Source: an uncultured Bacteroides sp. (lineage in GTDB: Bacteria > Bacteroidota > Bacteroidia > Bacteroidales > Bacteroidaceae). Taken from it: DNA of 64,000 bases. Below the pieces are notes generated by a model. It worked only from the letters and a program-made list of their open reading frames with translations. It was not told where the DNA came from and made no database searches. Shown piece by piece: positions 8,257 through 17,618 of this stretch; within the stretch, counting starts at the first letter, position 1; each line of letters opens with the position of its first letter. Where the stretch lies: positions 62,001 to 126,000 of the forward strand of contig CAMQVH010000003.1 in assembly GCA_947038155.1 (NCBI GenBank). Reading direction: 5' to 3'. Position numbers and translations under genes: made by a program.

Positions 8257-9816
8257 ATGATGGATGGCATAATGCGTAAACTTCCTATTGGGATACAGAC
8301 TTTTGCGGAAATCCGTGAAGAAAATTATCTCTATGTAGATAAAACAGCTTTTGTATGGCGGATAGCTAATACAGGTAAACCTTATTTTTTAAGTCGTCCC
8401 CGACGTTTTGGCAAAAGTCTTCTTCTTTCCACTTTCGAAGCATATTTTGAGGGTAAGAAAGAATTGTTTGAAGGACTTACCATTGCTGAACTGGAGAAAG
8501 AATGGAAGAAGTATCCGGTGTTGCATTTGGATTTGAATGCGGAAAAATACGATTCACCTCAAGCTTTGGTTGAGATTCTTAGCCGACATTTGACACAATG
8601 GGAGGTGAAATATGGAAAAGGAGAGGATGAGGAAACTCTTTCCGGACGCTTTGCAGGAGTGATTCGTCGTGCCAGTGAACAGACTGGTTGTGGAGTAGTG
8701 GTATTGGTGGATGAATATGATAAACCCCTGTTGCAGGCTTTGGGGAATGATTCTCTGTTGGATGATTACCGTAAGACTCTGAAGGCTTTTTATGGAGTGC
8801 TGAAGAGTTCAGACCGCTATCTGCGTTTTGTTTTTCTCACAGGAGTCACTAAGTTTGCACAAGTCAGTGTGTTCAGTGATTTGAATCAGTTGAATGATAT
8901 TAGCATGAAACCCCAGTACGCAACAGTTTGTGGTATTACACAGCGAGAACTGGAAGTGACTTTTGCTCCGGAATTGAACCGGTTGGCAGAAGCAAACGGA
9001 TTGACCTATGAAGAGACATTGAATAAAATGACGGCTCTATATGACGGTTATCATTTCTGTGAATTTGCAGAAGGTGTATTCAATCCGTTCAGTGTGCTAA
9101 ATGTTTTTGACGGATATAAATTTAGTAACTATTGGTTTCAAACCGGTACGCCTACTTTCCTTGTCGAACTGCTTAAAGAGAGCGAATATGATTTGCGCAC
9201 TTTGATAGACGGAATAGAAGCCAGTGCTTCCTCATTTACAGAATATCGGGTGGATGCCAATAATCCGATTCCATTGATTTATCAGAGTGGTTATTTGACT
9301 ATCAAAGACTATGACAAGCGTTTTGGAAACTACTTGCTGAAATTCCCCAATGATGAAGTACGCTATGGTTTTATGGATTTCTTGGTTCCCTATTACACAT
9401 CAGTAGTAGACGATGAACGGGGTTTTTATATAGGTAAGTTTGTCCGTGAATTGGAGAGTGGAGAGGTTGATGCCTTCCTTAATCGTCTGCAGGCCTTCTT
9501 CGCCGATTTTCCTTACGAACTGAGTGATGCGACCGAACGCCATTATCAGGTTGTGTTCTATCTGGTATTTAAACTGATGGGACAATTTACCGATGCGGAA
9601 ATTCGCAGTGCCCGCGGACGTGCGGATGCAGTAGTAAAAACGCCTAAATATATATATGTATTCGAATTTAAGCTGAATGGGACTGCCGAGCAGGCTTTGC
9701 AGCAGATTGATGAAAAAGGCTATCTGATTCCTTATCAGGCAGACGGACGTGAAGTAGTGAAAGTAGGAGTGGAGTTCAGTGCGGAGAAAAGGAATATTGG
9801 ACGATGGTTGCTTTAA
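8257..9816 (+). CDS. AAA-ATPase-like / PD-(D/E)XK nuclease-like protein
   Basis: This 519-residue protein belongs to the large Bacteroides family with an N-terminal AAA-ATPase-like domain (PF09820 type) and a C-terminal PD-(D/E)XK_9 domain (PF08011 type). Visible motifs are the opening LPIGIQTFAEIREENYLYVD, a P-loop-like SRPRRFGKSLLLSTF, a Walker-B-like VVVLVDEYDKPL near residue 155, and a C-terminal YVFEFKLNGTAEQALQQI with the E-x-K of the nuclease fold. ATGs also occur at 8260 and 8272; the last places the conserved MRKLPIG at the N-terminus and may be the true start. The cellular role is unknown; many paralogues occur per genome. It has its own -7 box and terminator, so it is monocistronic. 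Confidence 0.85.
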   Translation: MMDGIMRKLPIGIQTFAEIREENYLYVDKTAFVWRIANTGKPYFLSRPRRFGKSLLLSTFEAYFEGKKELFEGLTIAELEKEWKKYPVLHLDLNAEKYDSPQALVEILSRHLTQWEVKYGKGEDEETLSGRFAGVIRRASEQTGCGVVVLVDEYDKPLLQALGNDSLLDDYRKTLKAFYGVLKSSDRYLRFVFLTGVTKFAQVSVFSDLNQLNDISMKPQYATVCGITQRELEVTFAPELNRLAEANGLTYEETLNKMTALYDGYHFCEFAEGVFNPFSVLNVFDGYKFSNYWFQTGTPTFLVELLKESEYDLRTLIDGIEASASSFTEYRVDANNPIPLIYQSGYLTIKDYDKRFGNYLLKFPNDEVRYGFMDFLVPYYTSVVDDERGFYIGKFVRELESGEVDAFLNRLQAFFADFPYELSDATERHYQVVFYLVFKLMGQFTDAEIRSARGRADAVVKTPKYIYVFEFKLNGTAEQALQQIDEKGYLIPYQADGREVVKVGVEFSAEKRNIGRWLL

Positions 9817-9865
9817 CCAGATAACAATTAATATTAGAGTGAATCCTATTAGATAATCAGATTTG

Positions 9866-9894
9866 CGGAGATATGCCTGGCATATCTCCGTTTT
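9866..9894 (+). terminator. Terminator of the AAA-ATPase gene
   Basis: CGGAGATATG at 9866-9875 and CATATCTCCG at 9881-9890 form a perfect 10-bp stem with a 5-nt loop, followed by TTTT. It lies 50 bp after the stop. Confidence 0.85.
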
Positions 9895-10357
9895 AGTTTA
9901 CATAAACCGCCGGAGTAAAGGGATGAACGATGCTTACCGACGTGATTTAATCGAATTCTAATAAATGAAATTTATTTTTTCTTGATTATACAAATAGTAC
10001 AAGAGAATCTTCTTCTCCGGTCTTATTTTTTATATTCCGCAACATTTCTTTCCTTGAGTCATAGTATTAGTCATCTTTCGAAACATTGATTGTTTGTATC
10101 CGACATGGATGGAGTTTGGCTAGTCCCCAAATATACGGATATTTGTGAAGTGAGATTTCACTATCAAAAGTATTGGTCCTTTCGGACCGGCCGCCTGTGA
10201 AGGTAGCTCTATTGTTTGTTTTGTTTGTGTTTGGTGCATCTTTTTTCAAGCGAGAAAGAAGATGCACTATTTATATCTATCTACCTTGACTATCGGATAT
10301 TGAATGAAAATTTGCCTATGAAACAGATAAAGCATACATTTGAAGAAAAAAAAGAAG
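9895..10357. other. Gene-free interval with an orphan strong hairpin
   Basis: No convincing gene is seen. A 14-bp stem (one G-U pair) is formed by 10234-10247 and 10254-10267 with a 6-nt loop; its outer arms are GTGCATCTT and AAGATGCAC. A smaller hairpin, GGTCC/GGACC, lies at 10175-10188. The large hairpin is 340 bp beyond the previous terminator and 90 bp before the next gene, so it belongs to neither clearly. It could end a small unannotated transcript or shape the leader of the DUF5131 mRNA. Confidence 0.5.
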
Positions 10358-11092
10358 ATGGGCGGGAAAGCATCAATGTGGAACTTATGGCACGGCTGTC
10401 ACAAATGGAGTGAAGGCTGCCGCCACTGCTATGTATATCGTACGGATGGCAAATATGGAAAAGACAGTTCGGTGGTGACAAAGACGGAAAAGTTCGGTTT
10501 GCCTTTGCAGAAGAAAAAGAATGGAGAGTATAAGATACCCTCGGGAAATTTAGTATATACCTGTTTTACCTCTGATTTTCTGATTGAAGATGCGGATGAA
10601 TGGCGTGCCGAAGCATGGGAAATGATGCGGATACGGCAGGACCTTCATTTTATGTTTATTACGAAGCGGATAGACAGACTGCAACAGTGCCTGCCACCGG
10701 ATTGGGGAGATGGATACGACAATGTGACAATTTGTTGTACAATGGAGAATCAGGACAGAGTCGATTATCGCTTACCTATTTATAAAGAAAGTCCTATTAA
10801 ACATAAAATTATTATCTGTGAACCCCTTCTTAGTCAGATTGATTTCAGGGGAGAACTGGAAGGATGGGTAGAGCAGGTAGTGGCAGGAGGAGAGTCCGGT
10901 AAGGAAGCCCGCGTTTGCAATTATGACTGGGTGTTGGACATCCGCCGTCAATGTGTGGAAGCTCATGTCGGTTTCTGGTTCAAGCAGACAGGAAGTTATC
11001 TGTTGAAAGACGGACATGAGTATAAAGTCGCCCGACAGTTCCAGCACTCACAGGCGAGGAAAGCGGAACTGAATTATACTCCCGAAAAATAA
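10358..11092 (+). CDS. DUF5131 (phage Gp37/Gp68-like) protein
   Basis: The 244-residue protein starts at the ATG at 10358, giving MGGKASMWNLWHGC; an upstream TTG in frame would add only a Lys run. The N-terminus has WNLWHGCHKWSEGCRHCY, the conserved Cys-x6-Cys-x2-Cys arrangement of DUF5131 proteins, and later FMFITKRIDRL, WVVAGGESG-like (EQVVAGGESGKEARVC) and FWFKQTGS, all family hallmarks. The Cys cluster and barrel-like motifs recall radical-SAM-type proteins, but the family's function is not established. Homologues occur in phages and mobile elements as well as chromosomes. No other phage genes are nearby. A strong terminator follows. Confidence 0.8.
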   Translation: MGGKASMWNLWHGCHKWSEGCRHCYVYRTDGKYGKDSSVVTKTEKFGLPLQKKKNGEYKIPSGNLVYTCFTSDFLIEDADEWRAEAWEMMRIRQDLHFMFITKRIDRLQQCLPPDWGDGYDNVTICCTMENQDRVDYRLPIYKESPIKHKIIICEPLLSQIDFRGELEGWVEQVVAGGESGKEARVCNYDWVLDIRRQCVEAHVGFWFKQTGSYLLKDGHEYKVARQFQHSQARKAELNYTPEK

Positions 11093-11111
11093 CGAAAGAA
11101 CAAACAGGAAT

Positions 11112-11154
11112 AAGGGAATGCGAAGGCTGTCGGACAGCTTTCGCATCCCTTTAT
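11112..11154 (+). terminator. Terminator of the DUF5131 gene
   Basis: A long hairpin: AAGGGAATGCGAA and GGCTGTC pair with GACAGC and TTTCGCATCCCTTT around a short loop near 11131, with few mismatches. It isolates the RG-II locus from the upstream gene. Confidence 0.85.
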
Positions 11155-11164
11155 TGAGTACAAA

Positions 11165-11224
11165 ATATGGATAATCACGTCTCTCCTTAAAGAGATAGTG
11201 TGTAAATTTTAAAATTATCCATAT
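11165..11224 (+). promoter_or_regulatory. Inverted repeat in the leader of the first RG-II operon
   Basis: ATATGGATAAT at 11165-11175 is the exact reverse complement of ATTATCCATAT at 11214-11224, which ends 3 bp before the ATG of the GH127 gene. A second small stem, TCTCT/AGAGA (about 11180-11195), nests inside. If transcribed, the structure would cover the ribosome-binding region; as DNA it may be an operator. A weak -7-like TAAATTTT lies at 11203-11210. Confidence 0.5.
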
Positions 11225-11227
11225 TAA

Positions 11228-13324
11228 ATGAGACAGATAAAGCTGTTATTTCTTTTAGCTTCCGCCTCCGTCACGGGAGTATTTGCGCAGAGCAATGGGC
11301 TGACGGATATGAGTCAGAGCCGTTATGCAAAGATGGCGAATACCGGAATTGATGCCGTACACTGGACGAATGGATTCTGGGGAGAGCGTTTTAATATATT
11401 TAGCGGAACTTCCTTGCAGAGTATGTGGAATACATGGAACACGCCGGAAGTTTCTCATGGTTTCCGTAATTTTGAGATTGCTGCCGGTGTATGCAAGGGA
11501 GAACATTGGGGACCTCCGTTCCATGATGGAGATATGTACAAGTGGATGGAAGGAGTCGCTTCTGTGTATGCTGTCAATAAAGATCCGGAACTGGACAAGT
11601 TAATGGACAACTTTATTGCTTGTGTCGTAAAAGCCCAACGTGCAGATGGTTATATACATACGCCGGTTGTTATAGAAGAACTGAATAAGGGAATAGACAG
11701 CCATACACTGGCTGATTCCCAACAACAAACAGTGATTGGTACGAAAGTTGGCTCTGAGGACGAAAAAGGTGCATTTGCCAATCGGTTGAATTTTGAAACG
11801 TATAACCTGGGACACCTGATGATGGCAGGTATCGTTCACCACCGTGCTACCGGAAAAACAACTCTTTTTGATGCTGCCGTGAAAGCTACGGATTTCCTTT
11901 GTCACTTCTATGAGACGGCTTCTGCCGAGTTGGCACGCAATGCTATTTGCCCTTCGCACTATATGGGAGTGGTGGAGATGTATCGTGCTACAGGAAATCC
12001 CCGTTATCTGGAACTTTCAAAAAACCTGATTGACATTCGCGGTATGGTAGAAAGTGGTACGGATGATAATCAGGACCGTATCCCTTTCCGTGACCAATAT
12101 CGTGCAATGGGACATGCCGTACGTGCCAATTACCTGTATGCAGGTGTGGCAGATGTGTATGCGGAGACGGGTGAACAACAACTGATGAAGAACCTGACTA
12201 GTATCTGGAACGATATTGTCACCCGAAAGATGTACGTGACCGGAGCTTGCGGTGCTTTGTATGACGGCACCTCACCGGATGGAACGTGCTATGAACCGGA
12301 TAGCATTCAGAAAGTGCATCAGAGCTATGGTCGTCCGTATCAGTTACCGAACAGTACGGCACATAATGAAACCTGTGCCAACATAGGTAATATGCTGTTC
12401 AACTGGCGTATGCTGGAAGTGACGGGAGATGCCAAGTATGCGGAGCTTGTGGAGACTTGCCTTTATAATAGTGTATTGAGTGGCATAAGTCTGGATGGAA
12501 AGAAGTATTTCTATACGAATCCTCTTCGTATCAGTGCCGATCTGCCTTATACACTCCGTTGGCCGAAAGAACGGACGGAATATATCAGTTGTTTCTGTTG
12601 TCCGCCCAATACATTGCGTACGCTTTGTCAGGCGCAGAATTATGCTTATACATTGAGTCCGGAAGGGATTTATTGCAACCTGTACGGTGCAAATACATTG
12701 ACTACAAACTGGAAGGACAAGGGGGAACTTGCTTTGGTGCAGGAAACGGACTATCCTTGGGAAGGCAATGTACGTGTAACGTTGAACAAAGTGCCCCGTA
12801 AAGCAGGTGCTTTCTCCCTCTTCTTCCGTATTCCGGAATGGTGCGGGAAAGCTGCGTTGACAGTGAACGGTCAACCGGTATCCATGAATGCCAAGGCAAA
12901 TACCTATGCGGAAGTGAACCGTACATGGAAGAAAGGAGATGTGGTAGAACTGGTCATGGATATGCCTGTTTGTCTGCTCGAAGCTCATCCGTTGGCAGAA
13001 GAAATCCGTAATCAGGTGGTAGTGAAACGTGGTCCGTTGGTTTACTGCTTGGAGAGTATGGACATTGCAAATGGAGAAAAGATCGATAACATCTTGATTC
13101 CTGCCGACATAAAGCTGACTCCGAAGAAAACGACGATTGAAGGCAGTTCGATAGTAGCCCTGGAAGGGAAAGCGCGTCTGGCATCGTCTGAGTCTTGGGA
13201 AGGCGTGCTTTATCGTCCGGTTGTCCAAGCAGAGAAAACAGTGGATATTCGTCTGATTCCTTATTATGCATGGGGAAACAGAGGTAAAGGAGAGATGACA
13301 GTCTGGATGCCGCTAGCAAGATAA
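11228..13324 (+). CDS. GH127 glycoside hydrolase (RG-II side-chain enzyme)
   Basis: The 698-residue secreted protein has a signal peptide ending near residue 21 (GVFAQ) and the GH127 (alpha/alpha)6 barrel followed by a beta-sandwich. The family's zinc-cysteine active site is visible: NETC with Glu381 and Cys383, and SCFCCPPN with Cys455, Cys457 and Cys458. In the type enzyme the equivalent Glu and three Cys hold zinc and one Cys is the nucleophile. Most GH127 members are beta-L-arabinofuranosidases. In B. thetaiotaomicron the counterpart at this position (BT1003, from memory) removes aceric acid from RG-II chain B, so that activity is the better guess. It is first in a three-gene operon with a 19-bp gap to GH141. 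Confidence 0.9.
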   Translation: MRQIKLLFLLASASVTGVFAQSNGLTDMSQSRYAKMANTGIDAVHWTNGFWGERFNIFSGTSLQSMWNTWNTPEVSHGFRNFEIAAGVCKGEHWGPPFHDGDMYKWMEGVASVYAVNKDPELDKLMDNFIACVVKAQRADGYIHTPVVIEELNKGIDSHTLADSQQQTVIGTKVGSEDEKGAFANRLNFETYNLGHLMMAGIVHHRATGKTTLFDAAVKATDFLCHFYETASAELARNAICPSHYMGVVEMYRATGNPRYLELSKNLIDIRGMVESGTDDNQDRIPFRDQYRAMGHAVRANYLYAGVADVYAETGEQQLMKNLTSIWNDIVTRKMYVTGACGALYDGTSPDGTCYEPDSIQKVHQSYGRPYQLPNSTAHNETCANIGNMLFNWRMLEVTGDAKYAELVETCLYNSVLSGISLDGKKYFYTNPLRISADLPYTLRWPKERTEYISCFCCPPNTLRTLCQAQNYAYTLSPEGIYCNLYGANTLTTNWKDKGELALVQETDYPWEGNVRVTLNKVPRKAGAFSLFFRIPEWCGKAALTVNGQPVSMNAKANTYAEVNRTWKKGDVVELVMDMPVCLLEAHPLAEEIRNQVVVKRGPLVYCLESMDIANGEKIDNILIPADIKLTPKKTTIEGSSIVALEGKARLASSESWEGVLYRPVVQAEKTVDIRLIPYYAWGNRGKGEMTVWMPLAR

Positions 13325-13343
13325 CCCATTGTAAAAAAGAAAA

Positions 13344-15203
13344 ATGAAAAAGTTATTAGTAACAACTATATGCCTGCTGGGTGCACATCTGCTGTCAGCA
13401 GGTGAAATCTGGATTTCGCGGCAGGGGAATGATCTCAATGACGGTACACGTCCCTCTCCGAAAGCGACGTTGACTTCTGCTTTGCGCCAGGCACGCGAAT
13501 GGCGCCGGACAGATGATGAACGGGTGCGGGGAGGAATTACGATCTGCATGGAAGGCGGTACGTATCCACTCTATGAACCGGTGTTTATTCGTCCGGAAGA
13601 CAGCGGGACGGAGGATTCTCCCACGGTGATCCGCCCGGTAGCTGATGAAAAAGTGGTATTGAGTGGCGGCATCCGGATCGGTGGATGGAAGAAGCAGGGA
13701 AAACTGTGGGTAGCGGATGTGCCCATGTTCAACGGGCGGCCATTGGATTTCCGTCAGTTATGGGTGAATGGGAAGAAAGCTGTTCGTGCCCGTGACGTAG
13801 AGGATTTTGAGAAGATGAACCGCATTTGCAGTGTGGATGAGAAGAATGAGATTCTTTATGTTCCTGCGGTTGCCATACGCAGACTGATAGACGGAAAAGG
13901 GGCTTTGAAGGCCAAATACGCAGAGATGGTATTGCATCAGATGTGGTGTGTGGCCAATCTTCGTATTCGTTCTGTCGAACTGGCTGGAGACAGTGCCGCA
14001 ATACGTTTTCATCAGCCGGAGAGCCGGATTCAGTTTGAGCATCCCTGGCCGCGTCCGATGGTAACGACAGATGGGCATAATTCTGCTTTTTATCTGACGA
14101 ATGCCCGTGAACTACTGGATGTAGCGGGAGAATGGTATCACGACATAGATGCCCGTAAAGTCTATTATTATCCTCGGGAAGGAGAGAAGTTGCAGGATGC
14201 CGGCACGGAAGTGATAGTGCCTGCCATAGAGACATTGATACAAGTAAAAGGGACGTTCGACCGTCCTGTTTCACATATCCGTTTTGAGAAAATCACGTTC
14301 TCTCATACGACTTGGATGCGTCCGTCTGAGAAAGGCCATGTTTCTCTTCAGGCGGGAATGTATCTGACAGACGGTTATCGTATTGACCCGAAAATGGAAC
14401 GGGACTATCTGAATCATCCCTTGGATAATCAAGGATGGCTGGGACGTCCTGCCGCAGCTGTAAGTGTGGCTGCTGCCAATCAGATAGACTTTGAGCGCTG
14501 CCGGTTCGAGCATTTAGGCTCAACCGGACTGGATTATGAAGAAGCCGTGCAGGGCGGTGTCGTTCGTGGCTGTCTTTTCCGTGATATTGCTGGGAACGGA
14601 CTGGTGGTCGGCAGTTTCTCTCCGGCTGCCCATGAAACACATTTGCCTTATGACCCTACCGACCTTCGGGAAGTATGTGCGCATCAACAAATCAGTAATT
14701 GCTACTTTACCGAAGTGGGTAATGAAGATTGGGGATGTCTTGCAATCCTTGCGGGGTATGTGAAAGATATTAATATAGAACACAATGAAATCTGCGAAGT
14801 TCCTTATAGCGGCATCAGCCTTGGCTGGGGCTGGACGCAGACAGTGAACTGTATGCGTAACAACAGAGTGCACGCGAATCTGATTCATCACTATGCAAAG
14901 CATATGTACGACGTAGCCGGAGTTTATACGCTGGGTTCGCAGCCGAAAAGTTATGTAACTGAGAATTGCGTACATAGCATTTATAAGCCAGGTTATGTAC
15001 ACGATCCCAATCATTGGTTTTATCTCTATACGGATGAAGGTTCTTCTTTTATCACTGTACGCGATAATTGGACAGAAGGGGAGAAGTATTTGCAAAATGC
15101 GAACGGTCCCGGAAATGTATGGGAGAACAATGGTCCGCAGGTGGATACAGTCATTCGTGAACGTGCAGGGTTGGAAGCCGGATATAGAGACTTGAAGAAA
15201 TAA
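13344..15203 (+). CDS. GH141 parallel beta-helix alpha-L-fucosidase
   Basis: The 619-residue protein begins with a signal peptide (about residues 1-19), then EIWISRQGNDLNDGTRPSPKATL, the usual opening of secreted right-handed beta-helix enzymes. Residues about 300-590 carry repeated helix coils (RIDFERCRFEHLG-like, GCLFRDIAGNGLVVGS, NIEHNEICEVPYSGISLGWGW, NRVHANLIHHYAKHMYD). The size, layout and place between GH127 and GH78 match the founding GH141 fucosidase of the RG-II locus (BT1002 by memory), which attacks the fucose of chain A. Catalytic acids cannot be named with certainty from the sequence. Only 5 bp separate it from the next gene, so translation is probably coupled. It probably works in the periplasm. 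Confidence 0.82.
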   Translation: MKKLLVTTICLLGAHLLSAGEIWISRQGNDLNDGTRPSPKATLTSALRQAREWRRTDDERVRGGITICMEGGTYPLYEPVFIRPEDSGTEDSPTVIRPVADEKVVLSGGIRIGGWKKQGKLWVADVPMFNGRPLDFRQLWVNGKKAVRARDVEDFEKMNRICSVDEKNEILYVPAVAIRRLIDGKGALKAKYAEMVLHQMWCVANLRIRSVELAGDSAAIRFHQPESRIQFEHPWPRPMVTTDGHNSAFYLTNARELLDVAGEWYHDIDARKVYYYPREGEKLQDAGTEVIVPAIETLIQVKGTFDRPVSHIRFEKITFSHTTWMRPSEKGHVSLQAGMYLTDGYRIDPKMERDYLNHPLDNQGWLGRPAAAVSVAAANQIDFERCRFEHLGSTGLDYEEAVQGGVVRGCLFRDIAGNGLVVGSFSPAAHETHLPYDPTDLREVCAHQQISNCYFTEVGNEDWGCLAILAGYVKDINIEHNEICEVPYSGISLGWGWTQTVNCMRNNRVHANLIHHYAKHMYDVAGVYTLGSQPKSYVTENCVHSIYKPGYVHDPNHWFYLYTDEGSSFITVRDNWTEGEKYLQNANGPGNVWENNGPQVDTVIRERAGLEAGYRDLKK

Positions 15204-15208
15204 GAAAA

Positions 15209-17413
15209 ATGAAAAAGAAATGCATGATACTTCTGGGTGCCTTGTCATTGACAAGCAGCACCTTTGCCCAAACTTGGATATGGTATCCGGGGGACTATGA
15301 AATCTGGCTGGGCAACCAGATGAACAACCGACGTACGGAACGTGGTGCTTTTTTTCCTCCTTTTTGGAAAACGGACAGTCATTATGTAGTCGTAGAGTTC
15401 AGCAAAGTATTGAATCTTTCCGAACCGGAAGAAGTGTTTATTGCTGCCGAGGGAACATATAATGTGAAGCTGGACGGGAAACTTCAGTTCGGAATGCCTG
15501 AAACTTTGCTGCTTCCGGCAGGAAAACATAGCCTGAATATTAAAGTATGGAATCAGGCAACGCCTCCCACTATCTATGTGAAAGGAAGGACGGTAAACTC
15601 TGATTCGTCCTGGCGGGTAACTTATGAAGATAAGGAATGGATCGATGAAAGCGGTAAGGCTAGTGACACATCTGCCACCATCTATATGGATGCCGGATGC
15701 TGGAACTTTGACGGTGCCACTCAACGCCCTTCCCAATTCAGCCTGATGCGTGAACCCCAGCAACCTGTCGCTAAAACAGAACAGCCGGAAGGAGGCATAC
15801 TGTATGATTTTGGAAAAGAAACGTTCGGATTTATCACATTAAAGAATCTTTCGGGCAAAGGAAAGATTGACCTCTATTATGGTGAAAGTCCGGAAGAGGC
15901 GAAAGACAAAGCATATTGCGAAACATTGGATAAACTCCTGCTGGAGCCGGGACAGATCACTGATCTCGCTATCCGCAGCACATCTCCTTTGCATCATTCT
16001 GATAATGAATATACGCTGGAGAACAGCAAAGCATTCCGCTATGTGTACATTACTCACGAACCGGAAGTACAAATTGGTGAAGTATCCATGCAATATGAAT
16101 ATCTTCCCGAAGAATATCGTGGTAACTTCCGTTGTAACGACGAGGAACTGAACCGTATCTGGGAGGTGGGAGCATACACGATGCATCTTACTACACGCGA
16201 GTTTTTTATAGACGGTATCAAGCGCGACCGTTGGGTATGGAGTGGCGATGCCATCCAAAGTTATCTGATGAATTATTATCTGTTCTTTGACAGTGAGTCC
16301 GTGAAGCGTACCATCTGGTTACTTCGTGGAAAAGATCCGGTGACCAGCCATAGCAACACCATTATGGATTACACTTTCTACTGGTTCTTAAGCGTATATG
16401 ATTATTATATGTATAGCGGTGACCGGCATTTCGTCAACCAGCTATATCCACGTATGCAAACAATGATGGATTATGTATTGGGACGTACGAATAAGAATGG
16501 TATGGTGGAAGGAATGTCCGGCGACTGGGTATTTGTGGACTGGGCAGATGGCTATTTAGACAAAAAGGGAGAACTTTCTTTCGAACAGGTTTTGTTTTGC
16601 CGGAGTCTGGAGACGATGGCACTTTGCGCAGACTTAGTCGGAGATAAGGACGGACAACAAAAATATGAGAAGTTAGCTTCTGCGTTAAAAGCAAAATTAG
16701 AGCCGGCTTTTTGGAATAATCAGAAACAGGCATTTGTGCACAACTGTGTGGATGGACGTCAGAGTGATGCCGTAACCCGATACGCTAATATGTTCTCTGT
16801 TTTCTTTGATTATCTGAATGCGGATAAGCAGCAGGCCATTAAACAGTCCGTTCTCCTGAATGATGAGATTCTGAAAATAACAACGCCTTATATGCGTTTT
16901 TACGAACTGGAGGCCCTTTGTGCTCTTGGTGAGCAGGAGACTGTAATGAAAGAAATGAAAGCTTACTGGGGTGGAATGTTGAAAGAAGGAGCAACCTCTT
17001 TTTGGGAGAAATATAATCCGGAGGAAAGCGGAACGCAGCATCTTGCCATGTATGGCCGCCCATACGGAAAGAGCTTGTGCCACGCTTGGGGAGCAAGTCC
17101 TATCTATCTGCTGGGTAAATACTATTTGGGAGTCAAACCAACGAAAGAGGGTTATAAAGAGTTTGCTGTCAGTCCGGTATTGGGAGGTTTGAAATGGATG
17201 GAAGGTACCGTACCTACTCCGAACGGAGACATTCATGTCTACATGGATAATAAAACCATTAAAGTGAAAGCCACGGAAGGAAAAGGTTATCTGACCATCC
17301 AGAGTCGCCGTCAGCCAAAAGCCAATATGGGAACAGTGGAGAAGGTTTCGGAAGGTGTATGGCGCCTTTGGATTGATTCTCCGGAAGAAAGGATTGTTAC
17401 CTATCGGTTGTAG
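15209..17413 (+). CDS. GH78 alpha-L-rhamnosidase
   Basis: The 734-residue protein has a signal peptide ending at about residue 20 (STFAQ), N-terminal beta-sandwich domains to about residue 300, and an (alpha/alpha)6 catalytic barrel. In the barrel the GH78 signature appears as FFIDGIKRDRWVWSGDAIQS, with the spaced Asp residues that bind or protonate the rhamnose, then GMSGDWVFVDW and ATSFWEKYNPEE, where the Glu is expected as catalytic base. A C-terminal sandwich follows. The reaction is release of terminal alpha-L-rhamnose, here from RG-II. The counterpart is BT1001 by memory. It is last in the GH127-GH141-GH78 operon; a hairpin follows at 17435. Confidence 0.88.
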   Translation: MKKKCMILLGALSLTSSTFAQTWIWYPGDYEIWLGNQMNNRRTERGAFFPPFWKTDSHYVVVEFSKVLNLSEPEEVFIAAEGTYNVKLDGKLQFGMPETLLLPAGKHSLNIKVWNQATPPTIYVKGRTVNSDSSWRVTYEDKEWIDESGKASDTSATIYMDAGCWNFDGATQRPSQFSLMREPQQPVAKTEQPEGGILYDFGKETFGFITLKNLSGKGKIDLYYGESPEEAKDKAYCETLDKLLLEPGQITDLAIRSTSPLHHSDNEYTLENSKAFRYVYITHEPEVQIGEVSMQYEYLPEEYRGNFRCNDEELNRIWEVGAYTMHLTTREFFIDGIKRDRWVWSGDAIQSYLMNYYLFFDSESVKRTIWLLRGKDPVTSHSNTIMDYTFYWFLSVYDYYMYSGDRHFVNQLYPRMQTMMDYVLGRTNKNGMVEGMSGDWVFVDWADGYLDKKGELSFEQVLFCRSLETMALCADLVGDKDGQQKYEKLASALKAKLEPAFWNNQKQAFVHNCVDGRQSDAVTRYANMFSVFFDYLNADKQQAIKQSVLLNDEILKITTPYMRFYELEALCALGEQETVMKEMKAYWGGMLKEGATSFWEKYNPEESGTQHLAMYGRPYGKSLCHAWGASPIYLLGKYYLGVKPTKEGYKEFAVSPVLGGLKWMEGTVPTPNGDIHVYMDNKTIKVKATEGKGYLTIQSRRQPKANMGTVEKVSEGVWRLWIDSPEERIVTYRL

Positions 17414-17434
17414 TCAGAGATTCAGATTGAAATA

Positions 17435-17480
17435 AGGCCTCCGGTTGTATTGCTATAGCGGCAATAGGCCGGAGGTCTTT
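17435..17480 (+). terminator. Terminator of the GH127-GH141-GH78 operon
   Basis: AGGCCTCCGG near 17435 pairs with CCGGAGGTCT near 17480, and inner TATTGC/GCAATA pairing strengthens the stem. A TTT run follows. It starts 22 bp after the GH78 stop. Confidence 0.85.
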
Positions 17481-17501
17481 CTATCTGTGCATTATCGCAC
17501 T

Positions 17502-17527
17502 CTTTTTGTGCGTATATGCACAAAAAG
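17502..17527 (+). promoter_or_regulatory. Perfect hairpin in the leader of the FtsX-type permease gene
   Basis: CTTTTTGTGC at 17502-17511 and GCACAAAAAG at 17518-17527 form a 10-bp stem with a 6-nt loop. It lies 92 bp before the permease start. As DNA the dyad could be an operator; as RNA it is a stem without a clear T run. Confidence 0.4.
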
Positions 17528-17618
17528 AAGATATGCTGATAAATCCAAATCACTAGTATATAACGCTTTATGTTTTGGCACAGGATTTGAAGTATTCTTC
17601 TGCAAACAACAGAATATA

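Noticed and set aside
10358-11092. Prophage remnant suggested by the Gp37/Gp68-like protein
   Set aside because: No other phage genes or attachment repeats flank it, and DUF5131 genes are also common in bacterial chromosomes.
12344-13228. 294-codon open frame on the minus strand
   Set aside because: It is antisense to the GH127 gene, including its zinc-cysteine motif region; composition is shadow-like and no start signal is visible.
17445-17618. N-terminal extension of the FtsX-type permease
   Set aside because: The 58 extra codons overlap the GH78 terminator and a hairpin and precede the standard MKTLKYAWRFL start.
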